A DNA stretch of 35,440 nt from Lachnospiraceae bacterium (GCA_017540605.1 JAFYAS010000013.1:1-35440); one strand, 5' to 3'; numbered from the stretch's first letter, positions 17,365 through 26,600 are shown. Notes: a model not told the origin generated them from the sequence alone. Translations and numbers: made by a program.

Positions 17365-18501
17365 CTAAGCTCTTCCCATGATCTTATCAAATCTCTCTCT
17401 TGTCTTTCTAATCTTCTTGTCAAAGTAGAGCTTAAGCGCCACCTTTATGATATAGAAAATGGTTATATGCCCCTTAAGATGTATCTCACCTTCAATCACC
17501 TTATTCTGAAAATCAGGTATAACTGCTACCCTGTTGTGATAAAGTGGCAAAAAGAAAGAAATGAAGCCCAATGTCTGACCTGTCACTGCAGGATCATCAA
17601 AACCAAATCTAACTCTTCCCTTCGCCTTTTTAGGAGCAAGATGCTTTAATAGATCAAAGGCATAAAACTTAAGGGTAGCTACTGAGTCCTTGGTGGTATC
17701 AAGTCTCCAAAGCTTTACAAGCTTATCCTTCTTTTTGCAGATATCCCTAAGCTTACCGGAAATGTTATCATAGATATCCCACACGAAGGAAATTCCGTCG
17801 TTTTCCTTCACAAGAAGGAAATGCATTATACTAACGATCCTCGGTGGCAAGGTGATACAAAGCTCAAGGCCTTTGAAGAACTTTCTTGTGACAGTCCAGA
17901 CAAGCCATTCTTTTTCTTCGTTCTCATCCTCTTTTTGCCACTTATCTACCTCTTCGTCAAAGGCGTTTTTATCATTTGCTTCAGAATCTCCTGAAGCATC
18001 ATCTTTACTTATCTCCTCGAAAGAAGCTTCTTCTTTCTGTCTAAAAGTATCCTCAACACTCTCGGATAGATCTTCGCCATCCTGATGTAGAGCATCGTAA
18101 ACTTCAGTTTCCTTCTCTTTTTTCTTAAACCACTTATGGCCTTTGTCTTTTTTATTCTTTTTACTATCCTTGTGAAAAGGCTCTTCCTCATAAAAATCAT
18201 CGTAATCATCCTTTGGCTTTTTCTTCATCAGAGGCTTTTTATTTTCATCATTTGTCATCAACAAAAGGAAAAATGATCTGACATAATAAAGAAGCTTCTT
18301 ATCATGGTATCCACCCTTTGCGCAAAGCGCCACACCAAGCCATGATATCTTGAAATCAGCGTCGGGCTTACCATACATGGAAGCATCCACCTTGTACCTG
18401 ACGGGCACAAAAAGCACAAGTAGCAAAAGAAGCAGTAAAAGTCCAAGAATGATGCCCACAGTCATTAATACAATTTTTAGTATCAGTAATAATATATGCA
18501 T
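17365..18501 (-). CDS. DUF2953 membrane protein (YtfI-like)
   Basis: A protein of about 378 aa with one N-terminal transmembrane helix (Leu-rich, residues about 3-33) followed by VPVRYKVDA. A long Lys/Glu/Asp-rich low-complexity segment occupies about residues 85-200. The C-terminal part has the DUF2953 signature RVRFGFDDPAVTGQTLG. The function is unknown; adjacency to gerW links it to sporulation. The ATG at 18501 (MHILLLILK) looks like family N-termini; a GTG at 18522 would add seven residues. Neither has a recognisable Shine-Dalgarno. The gap upstream holds a 146-bp repeat insertion whose flanking duplication touches the GTG codon. Confidence 0.85.
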   Translation of the reverse strand: MHILLLILKIVLMTVGIILGLLLLLLLLVLFVPVRYKVDASMYGKPDADFKISWLGVALCAKGGYHDKKLLYYVRSFFLLLMTNDENKKPLMKKKPKDDYDDFYEEEPFHKDSKKNKKDKGHKWFKKKEKETEVYDALHQDGEDLSESVEDTFRQKEEASFEEISKDDASGDSEANDKNAFDEEVDKWQKEDENEEKEWLVWTVTRKFFKGLELCITLPPRIVSIMHFLLVKENDGISFVWDIYDNISGKLRDICKKKDKLVKLWRLDTTKDSVATLKFYAFDLLKHLAPKKAKGRVRFGFDDPAVTGQTLGFISFFLPLYHNRVAVIPDFQNKVIEGEIHLKGHITIFYIIKVALKLYFDKKIRKTRERFDKIMGRA

Positions 18502-18518
18502 AACCGGGATTAAAATAC

Positions 18519-18684
18519 ACACAACGAGGTAACTGTTCAGCAGCTTCGCTGCTTCCAGTTACGAGCATCTCGCTCATTTAGAGACTTTGCTTCGCAAAGT
18601 GGAGCGAGATGCCTTCCTGCGTTATATCTTGACACGCTCTGAACAGCAAGTGTTCAGAGCTGTAGTGAATTGTTACACAACGAG
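18519..18684. repeat. hairpin-rich miniature repeat element with flanking 10-bp duplication
   Basis: A 146-bp unit (18529-18674) starts GTAAC and ends GTTAC and is flanked by identical ACACAACGAG copies (18519-18528, 18675-18684). Inside are three nested or simple hairpins: GTAACTG/CAGTTAC enclosing GCAGC-TTC-GCTGC; an 11-bp stem GCATCTCGCTC/GAGCGAGATGC enclosing ACTTTGC-TTC-GCAAAGT; and a 10-bp stem GCTCTGAACA/TGTTCAGAGC. It encodes no protein. It looks like a REP/MITE-type non-autonomous element inserted between the stop of the 120-aa gene and the DUF2953 gene. Confidence 0.75.
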
Positions 18685-19047
18685 TTACTTTATCATCTCA
18701 ATAAGGGGGATGGAGACATCATCATTCAACTCTTTTATATAGCTTCTGATATCGAGTCCACCGGTCTTATCTATCACCTCATCAACGATCGTTTTCACAA
18801 GCTCTAGAGCCTCCCCGTAGGATGAAGCAAAACCTACCACATTGACATCTTCAATGATATCCTGAAGTATCGGCTGCTTAAAGAAAAGAGAGTTGTATAT
18901 CTCAAGCTGACCTGTATTCTTTTCGGGTATCGTGATCAGATAAAGTGAAAACATGGTCTTTTGCGCTCTAAGCTTTTTCTTTATTCTCTTGATCTTTCTC
19001 TCTGACCAGTCATTTGTATAGAGAGTCTTTAGATAATGAAATCTCAC
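18685..19047 (-). CDS. uncharacterised 120-aa protein
   Basis: No family recognised. The N-terminal third is strongly basic (residues about 15-32, KIKRIKKKLRAQK). The middle contains alternating hydrophobic strands (TMFSLYLITIP, VNVVGFASS) and the end is helical and acidic. No signal peptide, membrane helix or cysteine is present, so a small soluble alpha/beta protein is likely. The start is a GTG with AAGGA 9 bases upstream. It follows the 460-aa gene after 21 bases and is probably translated from the same mRNA. The stop codon abuts the repeat element. Confidence 0.75.
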   Translation of the reverse strand: MRFHYLKTLYTNDWSERKIKRIKKKLRAQKTMFSLYLITIPEKNTGQLEIYNSLFFKQPILQDIIEDVNVVGFASSYGEALELVKTIVDEVIDKTGGLDIRSYIKELNDDVSIPLIEMIK

Positions 19048-19068
19048 GCTATCAAATCCTTCAAATAA

Positions 19069-20451
19069 TCAATAAACCATTTCATCAACAAAATGCTTAA
19101 GAGCCGTAAGCTCGCTGTCATTGGTGCAACCCTCGATGGTTGATCTGATGTAATCCTCAACCTCTTTACCGGTATTGAAGATCACAGGAAGCTGTTCGAT
19201 GATATGGGCCATCACTGCCCTTCTCATAGGCTTTGAACACTCAGAAAAAAGCTTTGAAAGCTCATCTTTAAGCCTTTCACTTACTGAAGCTATATATTCA
19301 AGGCTCACCTCGGACATATCCTCATCCTTTGCTTTGATGTCAGCAAATGAACTGTTGGAATTGAGCTTAAGTATCACATCCAGGGCTTCAAGCTTTTCCA
19401 TGTCTTTGCTATCAGCCTTGTCTGACAATGCCTTCACATCATAAAATGCACTCTCATAATCATAGAGTTCTCCGATGATGCGCTCATTGGAACCCTCAAG
19501 ACTCACAAGCTTCTCCATGGTTTCCTCGGAAAACGTCTCATTCTCTATTGCCTTCACAGATGCGTCTATGATAGTAAGACCATTTTCTATATCATCGCTT
19601 ACCACATTTGCATGGGGAAGGGATAAAAGGATTGAGTACATCCTGTTGATAGTATCCGCCATGGAAAGATAATCTGAACAAAGCTTGGTAATCCTATCTG
19701 TAAGGGACTGAAGAATCTTGGCCTTTTCAAAATAAGTCTCCTTTGTAAGAGTCTTATAATCAATCGCAGAAAGCTCCTCGCTGTCCTTTAATATCTCAGG
19801 AAACTCAGTCTCGTAGCCCTCAGGCTTATCAAGTAAAACGGTCTGTCTGATACGCTCTACGAATTCATCAAAATGCGCTTTTTCGGTACCGCTATATATC
19901 TTTAGAGCTCCCGAAAGCACATCAAAGAACTTGCTTTTGGTAAGTCGCATGGGAAGCTCAGCCGTCACCATCTGAAGCTTTGTATTCATGGTAACCGTAT
20001 CCTTCTCCTGAAGGATAAATGCATTCAAGGTATCACAAAGGCCTGCTTTATCAACCTCTTCGATACTGTCTGTCATCATAGGTTCAACACGGCTTAGGCA
20101 GTATTCCGAAAGCTGAAGACTGTCAGTAAGTGCTGTGAGCACATTCATCTTCTTTGTGATCCTGTCACGAAGCGCATCAAGCTTCTCGATAAGAACCCTA
20201 TCCGTATTCTTTTTTAATACGCCCTCTGCTATGATATCCTTAAGTGTCCTTACCTCTTCCTTAAAGCTCTCATCCGCACTCTCGATATCATCTGTAAAAA
20301 TCTCAGCCAAAGTGTAGAGATTGAAGGTACCGTCAACTATGGAATATTCGTATTCGAGATGGAGCATCTGGGTAAGGTATAATGGCATATTCTGCTCTAT
20401 ATTTACCCCACCGCGAAGCTCTTTTATCATTTTCTTATCTATGTGATTCAT
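19069..20451 (-). CDS. uncharacterised helical 460-aa protein
   Basis: No family recognised. The 460-aa protein is acidic and almost entirely predicted helical, rich in Leu, Glu, Asp, Ser and Lys, with no signal peptide or membrane helix. There is no clear nucleotide- or metal-binding motif and it has few cysteines. The ATG at 20451 has GGAGG 4 bases upstream, and that Shine-Dalgarno lies inside a direct repeat flanking a short insertion. It lies between the rhomboid-like gene and the 120-aa gene in a compact same-strand run, so a joint function with one of these is possible but unproven. Confidence 0.78.
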   Translation of the reverse strand: MNHIDKKMIKELRGGVNIEQNMPLYLTQMLHLEYEYSIVDGTFNLYTLAEIFTDDIESADESFKEEVRTLKDIIAEGVLKKNTDRVLIEKLDALRDRITKKMNVLTALTDSLQLSEYCLSRVEPMMTDSIEEVDKAGLCDTLNAFILQEKDTVTMNTKLQMVTAELPMRLTKSKFFDVLSGALKIYSGTEKAHFDEFVERIRQTVLLDKPEGYETEFPEILKDSEELSAIDYKTLTKETYFEKAKILQSLTDRITKLCSDYLSMADTINRMYSILLSLPHANVVSDDIENGLTIIDASVKAIENETFSEETMEKLVSLEGSNERIIGELYDYESAFYDVKALSDKADSKDMEKLEALDVILKLNSNSSFADIKAKDEDMSEVSLEYIASVSERLKDELSKLFSECSKPMRRAVMAHIIEQLPVIFNTGKEVEDYIRSTIEGCTNDSELTALKHFVDEMVY

Positions 20452-20453
20452 AA

Positions 20454-20505
20454 TTCCTCCGATTTGTAAGTGTTCAGAGCTGTAGTGAATAGTTTCCTCT
20501 GATTT
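20454..20505. repeat. short copy of the hairpin repeat with flanking 12-bp duplication
   Basis: A 28-bp insert (20466-20493) holds 23 bp (20468-20490) identical to 18648-18670 of the longer element. It is flanked by TTCCTCCGATTT (20454-20465) and TTCCTCTGATTT (20494-20505), matching at 11 of 12 positions. The copy near the 460-aa gene carries its Shine-Dalgarno on the - strand, and the other overlaps the stop codon of the rhomboid-like gene. It looks like an internally deleted relative of the 146-bp element. Confidence 0.65.
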
Positions 20506-21325
20506 ACTTTACATGCTCATGTGTGAATAAATGCTTGTTGCAATACTCGTAGTTTCCGTTACATTTTGAGCAATATCTGAACTGAAGCTCAGGATTGGTC
20601 TCGTCAGTGGCGCCGCAGATAGCGCACTTGTGACCTGTAATATTCTTTGCCGCCTGAACCTGTTTTCTGTATTTCTTCTTCCTCTTAAGCTCAGAGGGAG
20701 CGATCTTCTTGTAATTTCTTGTAGAAAGATAAAGTATGATGAAGTTAAGAAGCGACGTGATGATGAGGGTTCTTCCGACCCAATTGTTGTGATAAAATGA
20801 CACTAGCAAAAATCCCACATCAATATAAGCAAGCCACTTAACCTTCACGGGAATGATGAAGAACAACAGAACCTGTACATTTGGATATTCAAGGGCAAAT
20901 GCCAGAAACATCGACAGGCAAAGATAGTAAGTTGAAACATAGCCCGCAAAAGATATCCCCATAGCCTGAAGGATAAGGTATACTATCACGCTTCCTAACA
21001 TAGTGAAGAAAAGCCCGGCAAAAATATACACATTGTAAATAAAATCTCCCCAGGTGCGCTCAAGATCCTTGCCGATGCTGTAATAGAAAAAGAGCATCAC
21101 TAAAGTCCAGATAGAAAGGTCTCCCGGCGGAGTGATAACCCAGGTAACGATCCTCCACACCTGTCCGGATAATATCTTCTCGGGATCAAACATAAAGGGC
21201 TCAAGATAATCATAGCCCATCATTAAAAGAATATAACCGATCACATAGCCAAGTATGATGATGGTCGTAAGATTGCGAACGGCATATTTGCCGAATTTTC
21301 TTTCCAGTTTATTTAAGAATTTCAT
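20504..21325 (-). CDS. rhomboid-fold membrane protein with C-terminal zinc-binding tail
   Basis: A 273-aa membrane protein with about six helices. SGQVWRIVTWVITPP after the first helix is the L1-like motif of the rhomboid fold. The helix that should hold the catalytic serine reads GYVSTYYLCLSMFLAFA and has no GxSG, and no clear His partner is seen, so it is probably a proteolytically inactive pseudo-rhomboid. After a Lys-rich stretch, the tail (about 230-272) has CAIC, CSKC, a Cys and three His that could bind zinc. The second of two adjacent ATGs (21325) is chosen because AGGTGA is nearer the usual distance from it; 21328 is possible. A 73-base gap separates it from the DUF202 gene. Confidence 0.82.
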   Translation of the reverse strand: MKFLNKLERKFGKYAVRNLTTIIILGYVIGYILLMMGYDYLEPFMFDPEKILSGQVWRIVTWVITPPGDLSIWTLVMLFFYYSIGKDLERTWGDFIYNVYIFAGLFFTMLGSVIVYLILQAMGISFAGYVSTYYLCLSMFLAFALEYPNVQVLLFFIIPVKVKWLAYIDVGFLLVSFYHNNWVGRTLIITSLLNFIILYLSTRNYKKIAPSELKRKKKYRKQVQAAKNITGHKCAICGATDETNPELQFRYCSKCNGNYEYCNKHLFTHEHVK

Positions 21326-21398
21326 CATGTCACCTACGAATAATTTTTTGAGTTGCAAGTCGCACCACTTTCTAATTGCACGAACACTTTATTTTACT

Positions 21399-21836
21399 TT
21401 ATTCTTTCCAGTTAGTCAAATGTAAATCCTTGGAGCTATTATCCTCTGAAACTCTTTCGGATATCCTCGACGCCTGTATCATCTTTTCCTTCTGCTCTTC
21501 CATCTCCTCGATCTCCTTCTTGATCTTCGGATAGGTCATCTGATCCTTTATCCAGAAGTATATTGCGCAGGCGATCAGGAACAAAGATAAGATCGTACTG
21601 AAGGTGTTGGAAACACCGAGAGCCGGCAAGCCTTTATATACTGTAGCTGCACTACCGATCAGAGAAACCGTTGTTCTCAGAAAAGAAAGGTGAGTCTGCT
21701 CCACGGAAAGCTTTGTATTCTGAAATGCGAGATTCGTCCTGAAAACAGATAGGCCTGTGCGGTCATAAGAAAGATCGGTTCTTGCCAGAGCCAGTTCCTG
21801 CTCAAGCTTGCTTTTCTTTTCCTTTTTATCTTTCAT
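21399..21836 (-). CDS. DUF202 membrane protein
   Basis: A 145-aa protein. Residues about 12-55 form a helical repeat of the type LxxxRTxLSxxRTxLAxxxTxLS, characteristic of DUF202 (YidH-like). Two hydrophobic helices (about 55-68 and 77-95) and a charged coiled-coil tail follow. The molecular function of the family is unknown. Its first 11 bases overlap the end of the polyferredoxin gene, and GGAG lies 10 bases before the ATG, so it belongs to the TlpA / CXXC / polyferredoxin operon. Confidence 0.85.
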   Translation of the reverse strand: MKDKKEKKSKLEQELALARTDLSYDRTGLSVFRTNLAFQNTKLSVEQTHLSFLRTTVSLIGSAATVYKGLPALGVSNTFSTILSLFLIACAIYFWIKDQMTYPKIKKEIEEMEEQKEKMIQASRISERVSEDNSSKDLHLTNWKE

Positions 21837-22671
21837 GCTTTTTCGTCTCCTTTACGGTGCTTAGAATTTTTTTATAGCATATTGCGTCAACAGGGCAAAC
21901 TCCACTGCACTCTCCGCAAGCAATGCATTCCGCATCCCCTACCTCTTTTATATCCATTTTACAATGCCTTACACATTTATCGCAAACTATACATTTCTTT
22001 TCATCCACCTCGACACCGAAGACCGATATACGGTTAAAGAGTCCATAAAGAGCACCCAGGGGACAGATAAATCTGCAAAAAGCGCGATAGATAAAGGCGC
22101 ATGCAATCAGGATGACCACCAAAACATATACCTTCCAGGTGAAAAGCTTGCCTAGCATACCTCTTACTCTTGGATTAAGGATAGCCAAGGGGATACCACC
22201 CTCAAGAGTTCCCTGTGGACAGATGAATTTACAAAAGGCCGGATAATTCTTGATCAAAGGAATGGCTATAACCATGACTATCAGGATAATGTATTTAAGA
22301 TATGACAAGGCTCTTGTGATCTTGTTCTTTTTTAGCTTCGGTGTGGGGAGCTTGTCCATAAGCTCCTGTAAAAGTCCGAAGGGACACAAAAATCCACATA
22401 CCACTCTTCCGAGCAAAGCTCCGAATATGATCAAAAGTCCAAGGATATAATATGGTGTCTTGAACTTTGAATTCAAAAGTGCCGACTGAAGACTTCCAAG
22501 AGGACAGGCTCCGATAGCTCCCGGACAGGAGTAGCAATTGAGCCCGGGCACGCACATACCCTTTAGATCACCCTTGTAGATATTGCCCTTCATAAAGCCC
22601 ATAAAATTTGAATTGTATAAAACAGCGCAGACAACCTGAGTTATTCTCCGCTTCTTATCCTTTAGATTCAT
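21826..22671 (-). CDS. membrane polyferredoxin (NapH/YccM-like 4Fe-4S protein)
   Basis: A 281-aa inner-membrane electron-transfer protein. Several hydrophobic helices carry CX3CP motifs facing the cytoplasm: CGFLCP (92-97), CKFICP (147-152) and CRFICP (199-204). The C-terminus has two [4Fe-4S] ferredoxin motifs, C227-IVC-DKC-VRHC and C249-IAC-GEC-SGVCP. An extra Cys cluster (CVPGLNCYSCPGAIGACP, about 40-57) precedes the first CX3CP. It likely moves electrons between a cytoplasmic donor and a membrane or external thiol partner. The start at 22671 is chosen because it overlaps the stop of the 49-aa gene as TGATG; an in-frame ATG six codons earlier has no better ribosome site. The stop overlaps the DUF202 gene. 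Confidence 0.92.
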   Translation of the reverse strand: MNLKDKKRRITQVVCAVLYNSNFMGFMKGNIYKGDLKGMCVPGLNCYSCPGAIGACPLGSLQSALLNSKFKTPYYILGLLIIFGALLGRVVCGFLCPFGLLQELMDKLPTPKLKKNKITRALSYLKYIILIVMVIAIPLIKNYPAFCKFICPQGTLEGGIPLAILNPRVRGMLGKLFTWKVYVLVVILIACAFIYRAFCRFICPLGALYGLFNRISVFGVEVDEKKCIVCDKCVRHCKMDIKEVGDAECIACGECSGVCPVDAICYKKILSTVKETKKHER

Positions 22672-22820
22672 CAACCTATACCTATACATTCATAGCAGAT
22701 ACGGACAGCCTTGTGAAGCGTATCTTCAAATCCGCCTTTTTCTATACCGACAACCAAAAGAAGACACCCGATTATGAGTGCCCCCGTTTGTATAACATTT
22801 TTCAATCTGATCCTTTTCAT
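22671..22820 (-). CDS. CD1871A-family CXXC mini-protein (49 aa)
   Basis: A 49-aa protein with one hydrophobic helix (GALIIGCLLLVVGIE, about 13-27) followed by KAVRICYECIGIG at the C-terminus. The ICxECIGIG ending with its CXXC pair matches the family NCBI names CD1871A family CXXC motif-containing protein, of unknown function. Its ATG overlaps the stop of the TlpA-like gene (TGATG), and its stop overlaps the polyferredoxin start in the same way, so all three are translationally coupled. The CXXC between a thioredoxin and a polyferredoxin suggests it passes electrons or thiols between them at the membrane (inference). It is easily missed because of its size. Confidence 0.88.
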   Translation of the reverse strand: MKRIRLKNVIQTGALIIGCLLLVVGIEKGGFEDTLHKAVRICYECIGIG

Positions 22821-23488
22821 CAATTTTCCAATGCCTGCTCAATTGCTGATTTATATAGCTTATACTGCTCTTCCTCTCCATTTGATCCGAGAAAGATATT
22901 TCTTATCTTTCCATCCTTGCCGATCACAAGTGTATAGGGAATTCCGTCTGTGGGATACATTACCTCAACCGCACCGTCTATATCAAGTGCCACAGGGAAG
23001 GTATATCCGTTTTCATCCATAAAGCTCTCCACGGTCTTTTGGTCCTCCATGCAGTTAACTGCAACTATGTCGCACTTATCCTTAAAGTCAGCCTGAAGTC
23101 TTTCAAATGCAGGCATCTCCCCACAACAGGGAGGACACCAGGTAGCCCAGAAGTTGATAAGGACAACCTTGCCTGCGCTTTTTGAAAGAGTGTATTCACC
23201 TTCACCCTTTATCAGATCTGCTGTAAAATCAGGTGCAACCTCACCCTCCGAAAGCTCATGATACATACCATCATCCGTATTTGCAGTAGTCTCCTCATCA
23301 GAGGTAACATCCTCCGAACTAACCTCTACTGTGCTTGTATCTTCATCCTTTGCCTCGGTAGTCGTCTCTGTTGTCGCCTCAGTCGTAACCTCCGGCTCGT
23401 CATCTCCGCCAAAGGTCATAAATATCATCAGAGTTGTAGTTGCGAAAAATATAAGCACAACACCTATCAAAAGTATACTTTTATTCAT
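22820..23488 (-). CDS. TlpA-like membrane-anchored thioredoxin
   Basis: A 222-aa protein anchored by an N-terminal helix (about 5-26), then a Thr/Glu/Ser-rich extracellular spacer (about 28-75), then a thioredoxin fold. The active site is WCPPC (117-121), and the cis-proline is in GIPYTLV. APDFTADL and VLINFWATWCPPC are typical of the TlpA/ResA group, which reduce or oxidise thiols outside the membrane. The start is the ATG at 23488, with GGGAGG about 7 bases before it, rather than the in-frame ATG at 23503. It is the first gene of a coupled cassette with the CXXC mini-protein and the polyferredoxin, which could supply its electrons. Confidence 0.93.
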   Translation of the reverse strand: MNKSILLIGVVLIFFATTTLMIFMTFGGDDEPEVTTEATTETTTEAKDEDTSTVEVSSEDVTSDEETTANTDDGMYHELSEGEVAPDFTADLIKGEGEYTLSKSAGKVVLINFWATWCPPCCGEMPAFERLQADFKDKCDIVAVNCMEDQKTVESFMDENGYTFPVALDIDGAVEVMYPTDGIPYTLVIGKDGKIRNIFLGSNGEEEQYKLYKSAIEQALEN

Positions 23489-23527
23489 GTTTGATCCTCC
23501 CATGTATTTAATCTTTACACAAATTCA

Positions 23528-23556
23528 ACTATATCAAAACAAGTGTGCTTTTTCAA
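23528..23556 (-). promoter_or_regulatory. promoter of the TlpA / CXXC / polyferredoxin operon
   Basis: On the - strand TTGAAA (23556-23551), a 17-bp spacer and TATAGT (23533-23528) lie 40 bases before the TlpA-like ATG. The rest of the 170-base divergent gap (23489-23658) shows no further gene and no equally good promoter for the rightward gene. Confidence 0.78.
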
Positions 23557-23658
23557 TAATAAAAAATGATGACATATTGCATTATCCCCCGATTAGTGTT
23601 AAAATGTCCCGGTGTTTGTGTTTTTACATAATAATAAGAAGAAAGATGTGTTAAACAA

Positions 23659-26600
23659 ATGAGAAGATTAGGAATTGACGTAGGTTCAACAACGGTAAAG
23701 GTGGCTATTCTTGACGAAGAGAACAAGATACTTTTCTCGGATTACAAACGCCATTTCGCAAATATAAAAGAAACTCTTAACGAGCTGATTGACAAGGCTA
23801 TAGCAGAGGTTGGTGATTCGGAGGTTACTCCCACCATCACAGGTTCCGGCGGTCTTACCATCGGCAATGTTCTTGGTATACCTTTTACCCAGGAGGTTGT
23901 CTGCGTTTCAACTGCGCTTAAGGACTACGCTCCCCAGACTGATGTAGCTATCGAGCTCGGAGGCGAGGACGCGAAGATCATTTACTTCACCAATGGTATA
24001 GACCAGAGAATGAACGGTGTCTGTGCAGGTGGTACAGGCTCTTTCATCGACCAGATGGCTTCTCTCCTTCAGACTGACGCAGGGGGACTTAATGAATACG
24101 CCAAAAAGTATGATACCATCTACCCTATTGCCGCTCGATGCGGTGTATTTGCCAAGACCGATATCCAGCCTCTGATCAACGAGGGAGCTACAAAGGAGAA
24201 CCTTGCGGCATCTATTTTCCAGGCCGTGGTAAATCAGACTATCTCAGGCCTTGCCTGCGGTAAGCCTATCAGGGGAAATGTTGCTTTCCTCGGCGGTCCT
24301 CTCCACTTCCTTTCGGAGCTTAAAGAGGCTTTTATCAGAACTCTTCATCTTACCGATGAACACATCATAGCACCCGATCATTCACATCTGTTTGCGGCAA
24401 CAGGAGCTGCACTTAGCTCAACCGAAGATGTCACCATGTCTCTTAAAAAGCTTTCCGAGATGCTTAAAAGCGACATCGAGATGACAATAGAGGTTACAAG
24501 ACTTGATCCTCTCTTCGACTCTCCTGCTGCATATGATGAATTTATAGAAAAGCACAACAAGTATTCCGTAAAGCGTGGAAAGCTCGATACTTACGAGGGC
24601 AACTGCTTCCTGGGTATCGACGCCGGCTCTACCACCACCAAGATCGCCTTGGTCGGAGAAAATGGCGAGCTCCTCTACGATTTCTATTCGAACAACAACG
24701 GATCCCCCCTAAAGACCGCCCTTCGCGCCATCAAGGATATCTATTCAAAGCTTCCCGATTCTGCAACCATCGCAGGCTCATGCTCTACAGGCTACGGCGA
24801 GGCTTTACTTAAGTCAGCCCTGATGCTGGATCACGGCGAGGTTGAGACCATCGCTCACTATACAGCGGCAGCATTTTTCAATCCCAAGGTTGACTGTATC
24901 CTAGACATCGGCGGTCAGGATATGAAATGCATTAAGATCAAGAACGGCGTAGTAGATAATGTCCTTCTTAATGAGGCCTGCTCTTCAGGCTGCGGCTCAT
25001 TTATCGAGACATTTGCCAAGTCACTTGATTACGAGATTGCTGACTTCGCACAGATCGCCCTCTTTGCAGAGCAGCCTATCGATCTTGGAAGCCGTTGTAC
25101 AGTATTCATGAATTCAAGAGTTAAGCAGGCTCAGAAGGAAGGCGCATCAGTTGCCGATATTTCCGCAGGTCTTGCTTATTCTGTTATAAAGAACGCACTT
25201 TTAAAGGTTATCAAGCTTACAGATCCCAAGGATCTCGGTGAAGAGGTGGTTGTTCAGGGCGGTACCTTCTACAATGACGCTGTTCTTCGAAGCTTCGAGC
25301 TGGTATCCGGCAGAGAGGCTGTACGCCCCGACATCGCAGGTATCATGGGAGCCTTCGGTGCCGCACTTATCGCAAGAGAACGCTATAGCGCAGATGTGCC
25401 CACCACCATGCTTGATATCGATGCTATCAACAACTTAAAGTTTGATACCTCCATGGCTCGCTGCAAGGGCTGTACCAACAACTGCCTGCTTACCATCAAC
25501 CGCTTTACCGGTGGAAGGCAGTTCATTTCCGGCAACCGTTGCGAAAGAGGCTTGGGCCTTAAGAAGAATAAAGACAATGTACCCAACCTGTTTGAATATA
25601 AGCTTGGTAAGCTATTCGGCTATCCTTCACTATCAAGTGAAGAGGCTGTTCGAGGCGAGATCGGCGTACCTAGGGTTCTCAATATGTACGAGAACTTTCC
25701 TTTCTGGCACACCTTCCTTACAAAGCTTTCTTTCAAGGTTGTGCTTTCACCCAAGTCATCAAGGGATATCTATACTTTAGGTATCGAGTCTATCCCTTCA
25801 GATACAGAGTGCTATCCCGCAAAGATCGCACACGGCCATGTGATGTGGCTACTTAAGCAGGGTATCAAGAACATTTTCTATCCCTGCATCCCCTACGAGA
25901 TGGACGAGCAGCCCGATGCAAACAATCACTACAACTGCCCCATCGTTACTTCATACGCAGAGAATATCAAGAACAATATGGAGGAGATCCAGGCCGACGA
26001 TATCACCTATATCAGACCTTTCCTCGCTCTCGACAATCCCGAGGCATTAAAGAAGAGGATGTATGCCGAGTTCTCCAAGTATTATGATGTGACCGTCAAG
26101 GAGATAAATGAGGCAATAGACGCTGCCTATGCAGAAAATGAAAAGGTCAAGGAAGATATCAGAAAGAAGGGCGAAGAGGTTGTCAAGTGGTGTAATGACA
26201 ATGACAAGCTGGGTATAGTTCTTGCCGGACGTCCCTACCACCTTGATCCCGAGATCAACCACGGTTTGCCCGAGCTTATTAACTCTTACGGTATAGCCGT
26301 GCTTACCGAGGATTCAGTATCTCACCTTGCACCTCCCGAGAGACCTCTTATCGTGTCTGACCAGTGGATGTATCACTCAAGACTTTACGCGGCAGCAAAC
26401 TTTGTGAAGTCTGAAAAGAACATAGAGCTGATTCAGCTTAATTCCTTCGGTTGCGGACTTGATGCCGTTACCACTGATTGTGTAAGGGATATACTTCACA
26501 ATTCAGGAAAAATCTATACAGTCCTTAAGATTGACGAGGTAAGTAACCTAGGTGCTGCAAGGATCCGTATCAGATCTCTGATCAGCGCAGTTAATGTCAG

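Noticed and set aside
18529..18674. CRISPR-like or tRNA-like reading of the hairpin region
   Set aside because: There are no regularly spaced identical repeats, and the hairpins do not form a cloverleaf.
22671..22689. Earlier in-frame ATG (22689) for the polyferredoxin
   Set aside because: The six extra codons fall inside the 49-aa gene; the TGATG coupling at 22671 explains initiation better.
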